Shown here one piece after another: positions 14,135-21,603 of a DNA stretch of 45,617 bases (its first letter is position 1; the number at the start of each line of letters is the position of its first letter). This stretch comes from a virus. The position numbers were made by a program, and so were the translations under genes. Under the pieces are notes generated by a model. That model did no database searches and had not been told where the DNA came from. It saw nothing but the letters and a program-made list of their open reading frames with translations. The stretch covers positions 1-45,617 of IMG/VR virus record IMGVR_UViG_3300049595_003995; one strand, given 5' to 3'.

Positions 14135-14998
14135 ATGGCCACAAAAAACTTTGATAACCTTTTAAATGAATTTTTAACAAACTTAACTGAAGCCCCTGTT
14201 ATTGGACCAGGTAGTGAAGAGTTTGAAAAGAGACTCAAAGGAGGTATTGAGTCAGCACCTGGAGAGGGTTATGGCATTGGTAAACTAGCTGTTGCTCTTA
14301 ACATTTCAAAAGAAAAAGCTGTTGAATTAATAAGCAAACAAATTTACGATAGAGTTTTCCCTGAAGGTAGAAACAAGGCTAATAATGATATGGCATATAG
14401 AACCTCTATTGCCGATGCTGTGAAAGATGTTATTAATATTGTTGGTAACACAAATGACGTTGAAATTAAAGGCCTTGGATCGGCAGTAGCCGGCTACACT
14501 GCAAGAATTATTGATCAATTAACCCAAGCTGAGAAACAATACGGTTCAATAGCCTCTGAAGAGGAAGTTAAAGACGCTGTTAAAAATGCAGACCTAGATG
14601 GTAGTAAGCCTACACCAGATTCAGAAGAACCGGAAGAAGAAACAGATCGTACCACTATAAGAATAGAAAACATGATTACCGATCTTGTTGATGACACGGG
14701 GGTATTAGAATCTGAAATTATAAATGACGTAGAGCGTAAAGTTTTAGCTAGTGATGGATTAGGTTTAGAAGAAGGTAATGTAAAAAGTAAAGTTAAAGCC
14801 TTAATTAGCAGACTAGTAAGTAAACAGATTTTAGAAAGAAAAGGACAGTATTTAAAATACGGTGACAATTTTGAAAAATATGAAGCTTCAAAATCAGAAG
14901 GTTCAGAAGCAATTTCCGATGAAGACTTAATACAAAAAGTTACCGGTTACGGAGAAAGAAAAACAACATCCCGAGATATTTGGGGCGACAAAGAATAA
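14135..14998 (+). CDS. hypothetical late protein, 287 aa
   Basis: An N-terminal helix (NFDNLLNEFLTNLTEAP) is followed by a helical domain (to about 145), an acidic linker (SEEPEEETD, about 165-172) and a second domain (about 175-245) that looks like a winged helix (VKSKVKALISRLVSKQIL). The late promoter 6 bp upstream suggests a virion, scaffold or packaging role. No homologue recognised. Confidence 0.6.
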   Translation: MATKNFDNLLNEFLTNLTEAPVIGPGSEEFEKRLKGGIESAPGEGYGIGKLAVALNISKEKAVELISKQIYDRVFPEGRNKANNDMAYRTSIADAVKDVINIVGNTNDVEIKGLGSAVAGYTARIIDQLTQAEKQYGSIASEEEVKDAVKNADLDGSKPTPDSEEPEEETDRTTIRIENMITDLVDDTGVLESEIINDVERKVLASDGLGLEEGNVKSKVKALISRLVSKQILERKGQYLKYGDNFEKYEASKSEGSEAISDEDLIQKVTGYGERKTTSRDIWGDKE

Positions 14999-15002
14999 TT
15001 TT

Positions 15003-15119
15003 ATGATAAACACCCCTCACTTTAATGCTGTTATAAAGCCTTTTTTTACTGAAGCTAAAAAATGCAGTAAAAAGAAACCTGTTAAAGTCCTTAAGAAGAA
15101 GCATTCGAAGAGTAAATAA
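15003..15119 (+). CDS. small basic protein, 38 aa
   Basis: MINTPHFNAVIKPFFTEAKK is followed by a Lys-rich tail (12 Lys in the last 20 residues). The ATG is four bases after the previous stop. The 3' end overlaps the convergent dCMP deaminase gene by 29 bp. Such basic peptides can bind DNA or RNA, but the call rests only on position and an intact frame. Confidence 0.4.
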   Translation: MINTPHFNAVIKPFFTEAKKCSKKKPVKVLKKKHSKSK

Positions 15120-15522
15120 TTTGAACTACAGGTATTCCGCACTTCTTTAAGAACTTTATTCCTGTATCATCTCTATAGATGTTTTTGTAGTATACTTTTC
15201 CTATCCCTGCACTATAGATAATCTTAGCACAATGAATACAAGGTGCATGTGTTACAAACATTATAGTACCTTCTCCTGATACACATGATCTTGCTAACTT
15301 AGCAATGCAGTTTGCTTCCGCATGAATTACTTCTGGCACTGTTTGTCCGTCTTTATCTTCACAAACATTAGACCAACCGGAAGGGGTGCCATTATAACCG
15401 ATCGCAATAATAGAGTCTCCTTTAACTAATACAGCACCGACTTGAAGTTTCTTAGCCGAGGAAAGTTGAGCAAAACGCTCGGCTACATCCATATAAGCCC
15501 TTCTCCACTTAGGCTTCATCAT
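15091..15522 (-). CDS. cd: dCMP deaminase, 143 aa
   Basis: The zinc-dependent deaminase site is complete: HAE (His67, Glu69) and PCIHC (Cys95, Cys98). It converts dCMP to dUMP, the substrate for thymidylate synthase; ThyX is encoded at 26678-27337. The length is slightly below T4 Cd (193 residues) and near bacterial ComEB-type enzymes. Its start overlaps the stop of a small membrane-protein gene (ATGA). The second Met is an equally good start. Confidence 0.9.
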   Translation of the reverse strand: MMKPKWRRAYMDVAERFAQLSSAKKLQVGAVLVKGDSIIAIGYNGTPSGWSNVCEDKDGQTVPEVIHAEANCIAKLARSCVSGEGTIMFVTHAPCIHCAKIIYSAGIGKVYYKNIYRDDTGIKFLKKCGIPVVQIIYSSNASS

Positions 15523-15677
15523 TGATTTTCTTCTTCGTAAATTGGAAGCTCAACATCAGGTACATTCAAAAGCTTTTCGATATCATCAATCTTGAATTTA
15601 ATCATTCCTAATGACACAGTGATAGCTAGAAGAAAGCCAATAACTGCAAATTTCCAAACAATATTAAATGTTTCCAT
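15519..15677 (-). CDS. small single-pass membrane protein, 52 aa
   Basis: METFNIVWKFAVIGFLLAIT begins a protein with one transmembrane helix (about residues 8-25) and an acidic C-terminal tail ending YEEENQ. Both ends are fixed by overlaps: 14 bp with the upstream gene and ATGA with the dCMP deaminase gene. Function unknown. Confidence 0.6.
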   Translation of the reverse strand: METFNIVWKFAVIGFLLAITVSLGMIKFKIDDIEKLLNVPDVELPIYEEENQ

Positions 15678-15951
15678 CTTTAATAACCTCTTTCAACAAG
15701 TCACAAATGACATCGTTAACTGATATATCTTTCTCGCAAGATTCTTGAATAAGAAATTCTAAGACTTCTCTGGGCCAGTCTCCTATTTCGAGTTCTACTT
15801 TTACAAAGGGGGTAAGTTGTAAGCCTCCATCTTTAAGTTCACAGCTGAATTTTTGACCAGGTTCAATGTTAAGCTCGGCCATCTCTTCATCTGTGAACTG
15901 GATATAGTAGTCTTCTTTTTTAAGAACAGTTTTAGCAATAGGTTGTTTCAT
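15664..15951 (-). CDS. AbrB-like / ribbon-helix-helix-like small protein, 95 aa
   Basis: The N-terminal half (YYIQFTDEEMAELNIEPGQKF) has the rhythm of an AbrB/MazE swapped-hairpin domain, and the C-terminal half (REVLEFLIQESCEKDISVND) resembles a ribbon-helix-helix tail. It may bind DNA as a regulator, by fold resemblance only. The start overlaps the upstream stop by ATGA. Confidence 0.55.
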   Translation of the reverse strand: MKQPIAKTVLKKEDYYIQFTDEEMAELNIEPGQKFSCELKDGGLQLTPFVKVELEIGDWPREVLEFLIQESCEKDISVNDVICDLLKEVIKDGNI

Positions 15952-16250
15952 ATTAATTCTTTTAACAAGTCAACATTATAATCATTCTTTGAAGACTGGC
16001 AAGAAGAATCCACCTGTCTTTGAAATTCTTCTTTAGTCTCTTTACTAAGCCTATCTTTAAGATAAACTAAAAGATTGTTCAATCCTTTATCAGTTAAATG
16101 CAGCTCTACAGACGAATCATCATACTTTGATCCGTAACCACATTTAATCTTTACCGTTACCGGGACCATGTTGTGGTCGAGGAGTTTACCTGAGAAGTCT
16201 GAGTAATAGACTACCTCTTCTGGTTCAGCAGGTTTGAGGATTTTTTTCAT
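15948..16250 (-). CDS. hypothetical protein, 100 aa
   Basis: An N-terminal beta region (VVYYSDFSGKLL, VTVKIKCGYGSKYDDSSVEL) is followed by a helical C-terminus with a Cys. TAAAAT lies 6 bp before its ATG on the minus strand, matching the -10 geometry of other early genes, though no clear -35 is seen. It is the first gene of the minus-strand unit that leads to dCMP deaminase. Confidence 0.55.
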   Translation of the reverse strand: MKKILKPAEPEEVVYYSDFSGKLLDHNMVPVTVKIKCGYGSKYDDSSVELHLTDKGLNNLLVYLKDRLSKETKEEFQRQVDSSCQSSKNDYNVDLLKELI

Positions 16251-16263
16251 ATTAATATTTTAG

Positions 16264-16292
16264 TTGCCAGTTCCTCAAATAGCTACTATTAT
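16264..16292 (+). promoter_or_regulatory. early sigma70-like promoter
   Basis: TTGCCA (16264-16269) and TATTAT (16287-16292) are 17 bp apart, with 9 bp to the ATG at 16302. A minus-strand TAAAAT at 16257-16262 lies back to back with it. Confidence 0.45.
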
Positions 16293-16301
16293 TATTGAAC
16301 T

Positions 16302-16535
16302 ATGGCAGGAATATCACAAAAAGAATACAACAATCAAGTCGATGAAGCACTCGTCCTCTTTGGAGGAGGTGCTCCGTGCTGTAACATTGACCCAAGATTG
16401 TGGGGTGATTTTAAAGGGTATTATAAAGAATTTAACGATGCCGTACCAAAGACTGTTGATTGGTCATTCGATCAGGTTGTAGAATGGATGGATGAATATC
16501 TTCGAGTAAGAAAAGAACAAGCTAAGAACATATGA
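16302..16535 (+). CDS. hypothetical protein, 77 aa
   Basis: The protein starts MAGISQKEYNNQVDEALVLF and has a Gly-rich turn with a CC pair (GGGAPCC) and a Trp-rich helical end. It is the first gene of the plus-strand run to 17911, and its stop overlaps the next start by ATGA. Unknown family. Confidence 0.55.
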   Translation: MAGISQKEYNNQVDEALVLFGGGAPCCNIDPRLWGDFKGYYKEFNDAVPKTVDWSFDQVVEWMDEYLRVRKEQAKNI

Positions 16536-17044
16536 TTAAAAAACTAAACATTAATATTGATTCCGTTAGGCCTCCTGACTGGCTGGGTTATAAGTCAACC
16601 TGGCGGGACCGCTTAGGGTGGTTTATCCGCTACGAGGTCATTGGTCGTATCCCGTACCCAATTAGAGAGTTTTATTACAATAAGATTAAGACTATTTGGA
16701 AACCTCAGCACAGTAGAATCCGTAAAGCTGTTCCTAAGTATTGGTGGGACCTTGATCATGTTCTTCAGGAAGTTAACTTTGAAATTATTAAATCCTTTTA
16801 CGAAGATGAATACAAAGCAGATATCGTTGACTGGGAAGGCACCGGAGGAGATTCTTTAGAATTTACCAAATGGTTGGAAGAAGCCTATACGTATATTACT
16901 TCTTATCGTAAAGTTCTTGAAAAGCAAATTGAAAATGCTTATCCTAACTATAAGAAAGTTGAAAAGCTAGAACAAGAAATGGAAGACAAAGATACTGAAG
17001 TCTTAATCAATCTTGTTAAGTGGCGGAGGCATATGTGGACATGA
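16532..17044 (+). CDS. phage hypothetical protein, 170 aa
   Basis: The N-terminal third is rich in Trp, Arg and Tyr (WLGYKSTWRDRLGWFIRYEV), the middle resembles a common phage protein with a WWDLDHVL core, and the C-terminal half is helical. The family is widespread in T4-like phages as far as I recall, without known function. The gene is coupled at both ends by ATGA overlaps. Confidence 0.6.
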   Translation: MIKKLNINIDSVRPPDWLGYKSTWRDRLGWFIRYEVIGRIPYPIREFYYNKIKTIWKPQHSRIRKAVPKYWWDLDHVLQEVNFEIIKSFYEDEYKADIVDWEGTGGDSLEFTKWLEEAYTYITSYRKVLEKQIENAYPNYKKVEKLEQEMEDKDTEVLINLVKWRRHMWT

Positions 17045-17259
17045 AAATAGGACCTATTAATATTTGGTTTGGTTGGGTAGCTTTATTTCATTTAAAAGCT
17101 TACCCTCGTTTTTCTGTTTTTAATGGTGGCAAGTATTGGAAGTTTTCTATATACTGGTTTAAGTATTTGCTAGAGTTTTCAGGACCTAAAAAAGATAAAA
17201 CTATCTATAAAGAAGTAACCTCCGAAGAACTAGATAAAATTTTAAAAGATTTAAAATGA
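17041..17259 (+). CDS. hypothetical aromatic-rich protein, 72 aa
   Basis: The ATG overlapping the previous TGA is preferred to in-frame GTG codons upstream. The first 50 residues hold many Trp, Phe and Tyr (NIWFGWVALFHLKAYPRFS) and may associate with a membrane; the C-terminus is charged. GGAGG occurs 12 bp upstream, too far to be a convincing ribosome site. Confidence 0.5.
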   Translation: MKIGPINIWFGWVALFHLKAYPRFSVFNGGKYWKFSIYWFKYLLEFSGPKKDKTIYKEVTSEELDKILKDLK

Positions 17260-17657
17260 AAAAGAAAAACAAAGATATTAAAATTGCCCAAAACGCAGCT
17301 GTAAGACAGATCTGGTTTATTTGTGGTTTGTTTGCAACAGGTTTGGGTATTGCTGGTTACATTCTACCGATCATGCCTGGTACAACATTTATTTTAATTG
17401 CTGTTTATTGTTTTGCTCGAAGTAATGAAGAGTGGTATAACAAGTTGCTTAACAACAAATATTTTGGACAAACAATTAAGGACTTTAAAGCTGGGAAGGG
17501 CATGTCTTTAAAAGCTAAAGTTTCCGCTATTACTTGTATTTTATTGTCAATTGGTATTAGTATGTACTTTGCTACCAACGATTATATCAGATTTTTCTTA
17601 TTGTTTTGTTGCGCAATAGCAACTAGTATTGTTTTTTTACAAAAAACAAAAAAATGA
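17256..17657 (+). CDS. DUF454 / YbaN-family membrane protein, 133 aa
   Basis: The order GIAGYILPIMPGTTFILIA, CFARSNEEWYNKLLNNKYFG and KGMSLKAKVSA matches the DUF454 signature (GxxGxxLPxxPxTPFxLxA, then an RSS/wLL patch). Two to four transmembrane helices are predicted (about residues 18-50 and 85-128). It would lie in the inner membrane. The family's role is unknown; in a phage it could alter the envelope or exclude other phages. It is coupled to a lipoprotein gene by an ATGA overlap. Confidence 0.75.
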   Translation: MKKKNKDIKIAQNAAVRQIWFICGLFATGLGIAGYILPIMPGTTFILIAVYCFARSNEEWYNKLLNNKYFGQTIKDFKAGKGMSLKAKVSAITCILLSIGISMYFATNDYIRFFLLFCCAIATSIVFLQKTKK

Positions 17658-17911
17658 AATTTATTTCTTTTATTATAGCTCTATTTGTAACTTCATGTAC
17701 ACATACAAAGGTTTCAGGAGAGTTTAATTACTATAAAAAAGAATACGAAACAGCTAAAAATAAAGTTGGTTTAAACTTTAAAAAACCTATCTATGAAACA
17801 AAAGATGGATCTAAAATGTTTTATACTGGTGGCAGTATATATCATAACTATGACATTTTTAACAGCGTATATTATATTAATGGGTTTGGTCAATTTGGAG
17901 TAGAGTTCTAA
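17654..17911 (+). CDS. lipoprotein, 85 aa
   Basis: MKFISFIIALFVTSC is a lipoprotein signal with the Cys at residue 15; Thr at +2 predicts outer-membrane sorting under the E. coli rule. The mature part is Tyr/Lys-rich and may form a small beta sheet. After the Cys it reads THTKV, close to AHTEV in the lipoprotein at 1988-2293. It is coupled to the DUF454 gene. An envelope-modifying or lysis role is possible. Confidence 0.65.
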   Translation: MKFISFIIALFVTSCTHTKVSGEFNYYKKEYETAKNKVGLNFKKPIYETKDGSKMFYTGGSIYHNYDIFNSVYYINGFGQFGVEF

Positions 17912-17915
17912 AATC

Positions 17916-18776
17916 ATGAAGACGATTGTCATACCTGACGTGCATCAAAGGACACAGGCCGTTAGACATATCCTCAATCACGAGACAGATTACGATGAAG
18001 TTGTCTTTCTTGGTGATTGGTTTGATTCTTTTTACGAACCACCTAAGGTTACAGGGTTTGAGGAAACCTGTGAGTATTTGAGACATTTAGTCTTAGATCA
18101 TCCTAATAAAGATAAGTTTGTATTCTTAATTGGTAATCATGACTTATCCTATATTCACGAAAACAAAGACTATTCGGTTCATAGAATATCTAAGACAGTC
18201 AAATATTATTGTTCGGGCTTTACAGCTTCAAAGGCTAAGAAGTTCCGGCATCAGTTTTTTGATCGCGGGTTAAAAGATGAGTTTTTTACTGAGAACTTTA
18301 AAATGGTTCATCGTACACAAGGCTTCACTCTTTCCCATGCAGGGCTGTCTGATAAGCATATCCCATACGGTTTAACACCTGATGATGTTATTGATAAGAT
18401 TATACCTGTGGTATGGAAGAACTTTAGAGACTTTACTCGACCTCACAATTATCTTATCTCCGGTGCTGGGTATTGTCGAGGCGGAGACTGTAATGTTGGT
18501 GGTGTTCTTTGGCTTGATTGGAACAACGAGTTCCAGGCCTCGGAAGCTATCGGTAAACAGATCGTAGGACATACAACAACTAGAGAACCAGATTGTCTGG
18601 CTATGGGCAAACCTTATGAGAGTTGGAATATTGATACTGAGAAAGATTATGGTATAATCATAGATGGTAGGATGACTACAAAGCCTATACCTGAAGAGAA
18701 TCCAAAGAAGTATAAGCTGTCTTCTCGGGTTACAAATTTAACAAACTACGAAGGAACATTAAGACATGACAGTTAA
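17916..18776 (+). CDS. calcineurin-like metallophosphoesterase, 286 aa
   Basis: All metal-binding motifs are present: DVH (residues 8-10), GD (33-34), GNHD (73-76), HAG (141-143) and GHT (218-220). The enzyme cleaves phosphoesters with two metal ions; the substrate could be a phosphoprotein, a cyclic nucleotide or a nucleic-acid end. T4-like phages often carry such enzymes. It overlaps the following gene by 11 bp. Confidence 0.88.
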   Translation: MKTIVIPDVHQRTQAVRHILNHETDYDEVVFLGDWFDSFYEPPKVTGFEETCEYLRHLVLDHPNKDKFVFLIGNHDLSYIHENKDYSVHRISKTVKYYCSGFTASKAKKFRHQFFDRGLKDEFFTENFKMVHRTQGFTLSHAGLSDKHIPYGLTPDDVIDKIIPVVWKNFRDFTRPHNYLISGAGYCRGGDCNVGGVLWLDWNNEFQASEAIGKQIVGHTTTREPDCLAMGKPYESWNIDTEKDYGIIIDGRMTTKPIPEENPKKYKLSSRVTNLTNYEGTLRHDS

Positions 18777-18978
18777 AAAGTTAATAGAAGAACTACAAAA
18801 GCACCCTCCGGATAGAATGGTTTTAGTATCAGCTTATGAAGAAGGTTTTGATGAGCTTGAAAAAGTTCATCAAATTAAAGTAGCTCATAAACCGAAAGAG
18901 AATTACTGGCAGGGTAATTATGAAGATTATCCGCTTGACGAATGTTTGATAAACGCTATACTACTACCACGACCATGA
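18766..18978 (+). CDS. conserved hypothetical protein, 70 aa
   Basis: MTVKKLIEELQKHPPDRMVLV follows the pattern of a small family common in phages and bacteria (TVxELIxxLxxxPPDxxVxV). It is probably a mixed alpha/beta domain. It overlaps both neighbours, the later one as ATGA. Function unknown. Confidence 0.65.
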   Translation: MTVKKLIEELQKHPPDRMVLVSAYEEGFDELEKVHQIKVAHKPKENYWQGNYEDYPLDECLINAILLPRP

Positions 18979-19508
18979 GTCCAGAACTAGAACATAAACT
19001 AATTGAAAAGTATCCTAAGCTTTTTAAAAACGTAAATAAGTCACCAAAAGAATCTCTCATGTGCTTTGGGTGTGAGTGTGGCGACGGGTGGTACGATATC
19101 TTAGACAATTTGTGCGGATATATAGAGAATCTTCAAAAGACTCATTCATATTTTTTGGCAACCAAAGACAAAAATGATAAACATGCAGATTTTCATTGTC
19201 CGGATGTTACTTTTTTTCAAATCAAAGAAAAGTACGGAACACTCAGAGTCTACTGGAACTTCGGTGAATGGGATCATGAAGATTTAAAATCCCGAGCAAA
19301 AGATACTAAACAACTCAATGATTATTTAAACAAGTATACCGATATGATTGAAAATGCTATAAGCTTTTGTGAGTATCTTTCTTCTAAGACTTGTGAAATA
19401 ACAGGAAAGCCGGGTAAGCTCTATTCTAAAGGCTGGTGTGTAACGCTTTGTAAAGAAGAAGCAATTAAACGTTTTGGCTATGACCCTGACGAAGATACAG
19501 AATCCTAA
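18975..19508 (+). CDS. conserved hypothetical Cys-rich protein, 177 aa
   Basis: The start at MSPELEHKLIEKYPKLF is fixed by the ATGA overlap; an in-frame ATG 33 bp upstream is rejected. LMCFGCECGDGWYDILDNLC (about 29-48) and FFQIKEKYGTLRVY (about 79-92) are hallmarks of a family common in phages and bacteria. Later Cys residues (SFCEYLSSKTCEITGKPG) resemble its metal-binding end. Function unknown. Confidence 0.65.
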   Translation: MSPELEHKLIEKYPKLFKNVNKSPKESLMCFGCECGDGWYDILDNLCGYIENLQKTHSYFLATKDKNDKHADFHCPDVTFFQIKEKYGTLRVYWNFGEWDHEDLKSRAKDTKQLNDYLNKYTDMIENAISFCEYLSSKTCEITGKPGKLYSKGWCVTLCKEEAIKRFGYDPDEDTES

Positions 19509-19782
19509 AGTTTATTTCCATAATGTTGATTGTTTAAAGAACTTTCACATTATTCAAAAGTATAAAGATGCTTTACTAGCTTTGTCTGAACGGGAGATTT
19601 ATTTACCGAAATCAGCTTTTAAATGGATTGAAACAGAACAAGAAATTATACAAGCACTGAATAGAATTATAGACTATTATCTTGCAGAAGGATTGCTTGC
19701 AAAAGATTCAAACACCAATAAAATTAAACCGCATTATTATGAACCGATCGCTGAACTACAAAGACATACACCTCGTTCCTAA
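19480..19782 (+). CDS. hypothetical protein, 100 aa
   Basis: The start ATG lies inside the previous gene (29 bp overlap), and no later in-frame ATG is available near the N-terminus. The protein is helical with alternating charge (SEREIYLPKSAFKWIETEQE). Its last 44 bp overlap the GMP reductase gene. This double overlap makes the exact limits uncertain. No family recognised. Confidence 0.45.
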   Translation: MTLTKIQNPKVYFHNVDCLKNFHIIQKYKDALLALSEREIYLPKSAFKWIETEQEIIQALNRIIDYYLAEGLLAKDSNTNKIKPHYYEPIAELQRHTPRS

Positions 19783-20722
19783 CTACTCTGAACTCCGGTC
19801 TCGCTCTGATGCAGATACATTTGTAGGCTTTGGCAATTGGGCCTTTAGGCTTCCTATCGTACCAGCTAATATGGCTTCGTGTATTGATATGAGTAAGGCT
19901 TCTTGGCTTGCTCAAAATGGCTTTTTCTACATTATGCATCGATTCTATGAGTATGATGAGATTCTAAACTGGATGCGAAGAATGAATAAATGTGATGATC
20001 TTCTTCCCTTTGTTTCCATCTCAGTGGGAATTAAAAAGAGGGATGTAGATTTGATCGGTACAATTGCAGAAGAAAATCTTAGACTAGATTTTGTCACAGT
20101 TGATGTAGCCCATGGCGATCATTCTGAAGCTATTGGTATGCTTCGATATTTGAATCTTTATAAGAAATCTTTTAACCCTGATTTGTTTATTATTGGAGGT
20201 AATATTGCTACGGCTTCAGCTTATTTTAGAATGGCACCTTACATTCAAGCAGCTAAGGTAGGTATTGCCTGCGGCGCTTCTTGTATCACTTACAACAAGA
20301 CAGGTTTTGCCTCTCCTATGTTCTCTACCGTTAATGAGATTAGACAGGCAAGGGAAGAGTATAACGAAGGGCCACCCCCTCTTATTATCGCTGATGGAGG
20401 TATTTCTTGTAATGGTGATATTGCTAAGGCTTTGGTAGCAGGTGCTGATATGGTTATGGCTGGTTCTATGTTTGCTCGTTGTATTGACTCCCCGGCTATG
20501 GTTGATCCAACTGATCCTACTAAGAAGCTTTATTTCGGTTCTGCCTCTTTAATGAATGGTAATAAGAAGAATATTGAAGGACGGACACTGTCTATGCCGA
20601 TGAATGGTATGACTTACGAGCAGAAGCTTAAAGAGGTTTACCAAGATCTTACTTCAGCTATTTCTTATGCTGGAGGAGATAATTTAGATGCTTTTAAAGA
20701 AGTTGAATATAGATTAATTTAG
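19739..20722 (+). CDS. guaC: GMP reductase (GuaC), 327 aa
   Basis: A TIM-barrel enzyme reducing GMP to IMP and ammonia with NADPH. NYKDIHLVPNYSELRSRSD (from residue 6), VPANM, YIMHRF and the closing SAISYAGG match the Bacillus/Staphylococcus type of GuaC. The catalytic Cys is Cys182 in ASCITYNKTGF; KTG after it distinguishes GMP reductase from IMP dehydrogenase, and the CBS domains of IMPDH are absent. The loop before Cys has GIACGAS instead of the usual GIGPGxV. The start at MNRSLN gives the usual family length. A phage GMP reductase would shift guanine to adenine nucleotides. Confidence 0.85.
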   Translation: MNRSLNYKDIHLVPNYSELRSRSDADTFVGFGNWAFRLPIVPANMASCIDMSKASWLAQNGFFYIMHRFYEYDEILNWMRRMNKCDDLLPFVSISVGIKKRDVDLIGTIAEENLRLDFVTVDVAHGDHSEAIGMLRYLNLYKKSFNPDLFIIGGNIATASAYFRMAPYIQAAKVGIACGASCITYNKTGFASPMFSTVNEIRQAREEYNEGPPPLIIADGGISCNGDIAKALVAGADMVMAGSMFARCIDSPAMVDPTDPTKKLYFGSASLMNGNKKNIEGRTLSMPMNGMTYEQKLKEVYQDLTSAISYAGGDNLDAFKEVEYRLI

Positions 20723-20730
20723 TATAAAAT
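20703..20730 (+). promoter_or_regulatory. early sigma70-like promoter
   Basis: TTGAAT (20703-20708) and TAAAAT (20725-20730) are 16 bp apart, 6 bp before the ATG at 20737. It overlaps the 3' end of guaC. Confidence 0.55.
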
Positions 20731-20736
20731 ATATCT

Positions 20737-21603
20737 ATGTTTCACGTTATACTCGGTAAGGGCTTTGTTGGTAGTCATCTTGCTCACTACTTTAAAATAA
20801 ACAACATAGAGCATAAAATCTTTTCTCAATCTGATCTTGACTATACTGATCCGGATAAGTTGAGGGAGTTTATAGAAGAGAACGACAGAGATATTAAGAC
20901 TGTTATTAATTGCAGTGGCTATACTGGAATTCCTAACGTAGATGCTTGCGAAGATAACAAAGAGCTTTGTTATAACTATAACGTTCTGTACCCCTTAAAT
21001 GTTGTTAAGATTTGTCACGCCTTCTCTATCCCCGTTATTCATATTGGTTCGGGGTGTATTTACTCCGGGTATGATAAAGTATACACAGAAGAGGATACCC
21101 CTAACTTTGGAATGTTTTCTAATGAGTCCTCCTACTACTCAAAGTGTAAGCATGTATTTGAGACCTTTGCTAAGAACTATAAATGCTATGTTCTAAGAAT
21201 TAGAATTCCTTTTACAGATGTCTTAACTCGTAAGAATTATTTTGCAAAGTTACTTGGTTATGACACTCTAATTAACGAACTTAACTCGGTTACCTCCCTT
21301 AATGATTTTAACGAGTTTTTAGTGCAATTTATTGCTACAAGGCCTGACTATGGCATTTACAATGTAGTTAACCCTGAACCTATCAAAGCTGAAGAGGTTG
21401 TTTGGTTACTTGAGAAGCATGGATTAAAAAATCCTAATTGGAAGTTTATTGAGCTTAAAGATCTTAATACAAAAGCCAATAGATCAAATTGTGTATTGTC
21501 AACTAATAAACTTCAAAAATACAATCTCGAGCTTCCTAGCACTAGAGACTCATTAGTTCGAGATATTGTTCAATTAGCTCGTTCACAAGGACAAGATGTA
21601 TGA
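20737..21603 (+). CDS. RmlD-like NAD(P)-dependent sugar reductase/epimerase, 288 aa
   Basis: The Rossmann fingerprint GKGFVG (residues 7-12), the NCSGYTG segment after strand 4 and the catalytic pair Tyr134/Lys138 (YYSKCK) identify an extended short-chain dehydrogenase close to dTDP-4-dehydrorhamnose reductase. It would make or modify a nucleotide sugar in the cytoplasm. With the two glycosyltransferases in the window it might supply a donor. It has its own promoter and overlaps the next gene by ATGA. Confidence 0.8.
   Translation: MFHVILGKGFVGSHLAHYFKINNIEHKIFSQSDLDYTDPDKLREFIEENDRDIKTVINCSGYTGIPNVDACEDNKELCYNYNVLYPLNVVKICHAFSIPVIHIGSGCIYSGYDKVYTEEDTPNFGMFSNESSYYSKCKHVFETFAKNYKCYVLRIRIPFTDVLTRKNYFAKLLGYDTLINELNSVTSLNDFNEFLVQFIATRPDYGIYNVVNPEPIKAEEVVWLLEKHGLKNPNWKFIELKDLNTKANRSNCVLSTNKLQKYNLELPSTRDSLVRDIVQLARSQGQDV

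Noticed and set aside
17021-17040. GGAGG as ribosome binding site with GTG start upstream of 17041
   Set aside because: The ATG overlapping the previous TGA fits the coupling rule of the region; the GGAGG is too far from it and would otherwise sit inside the coding part.
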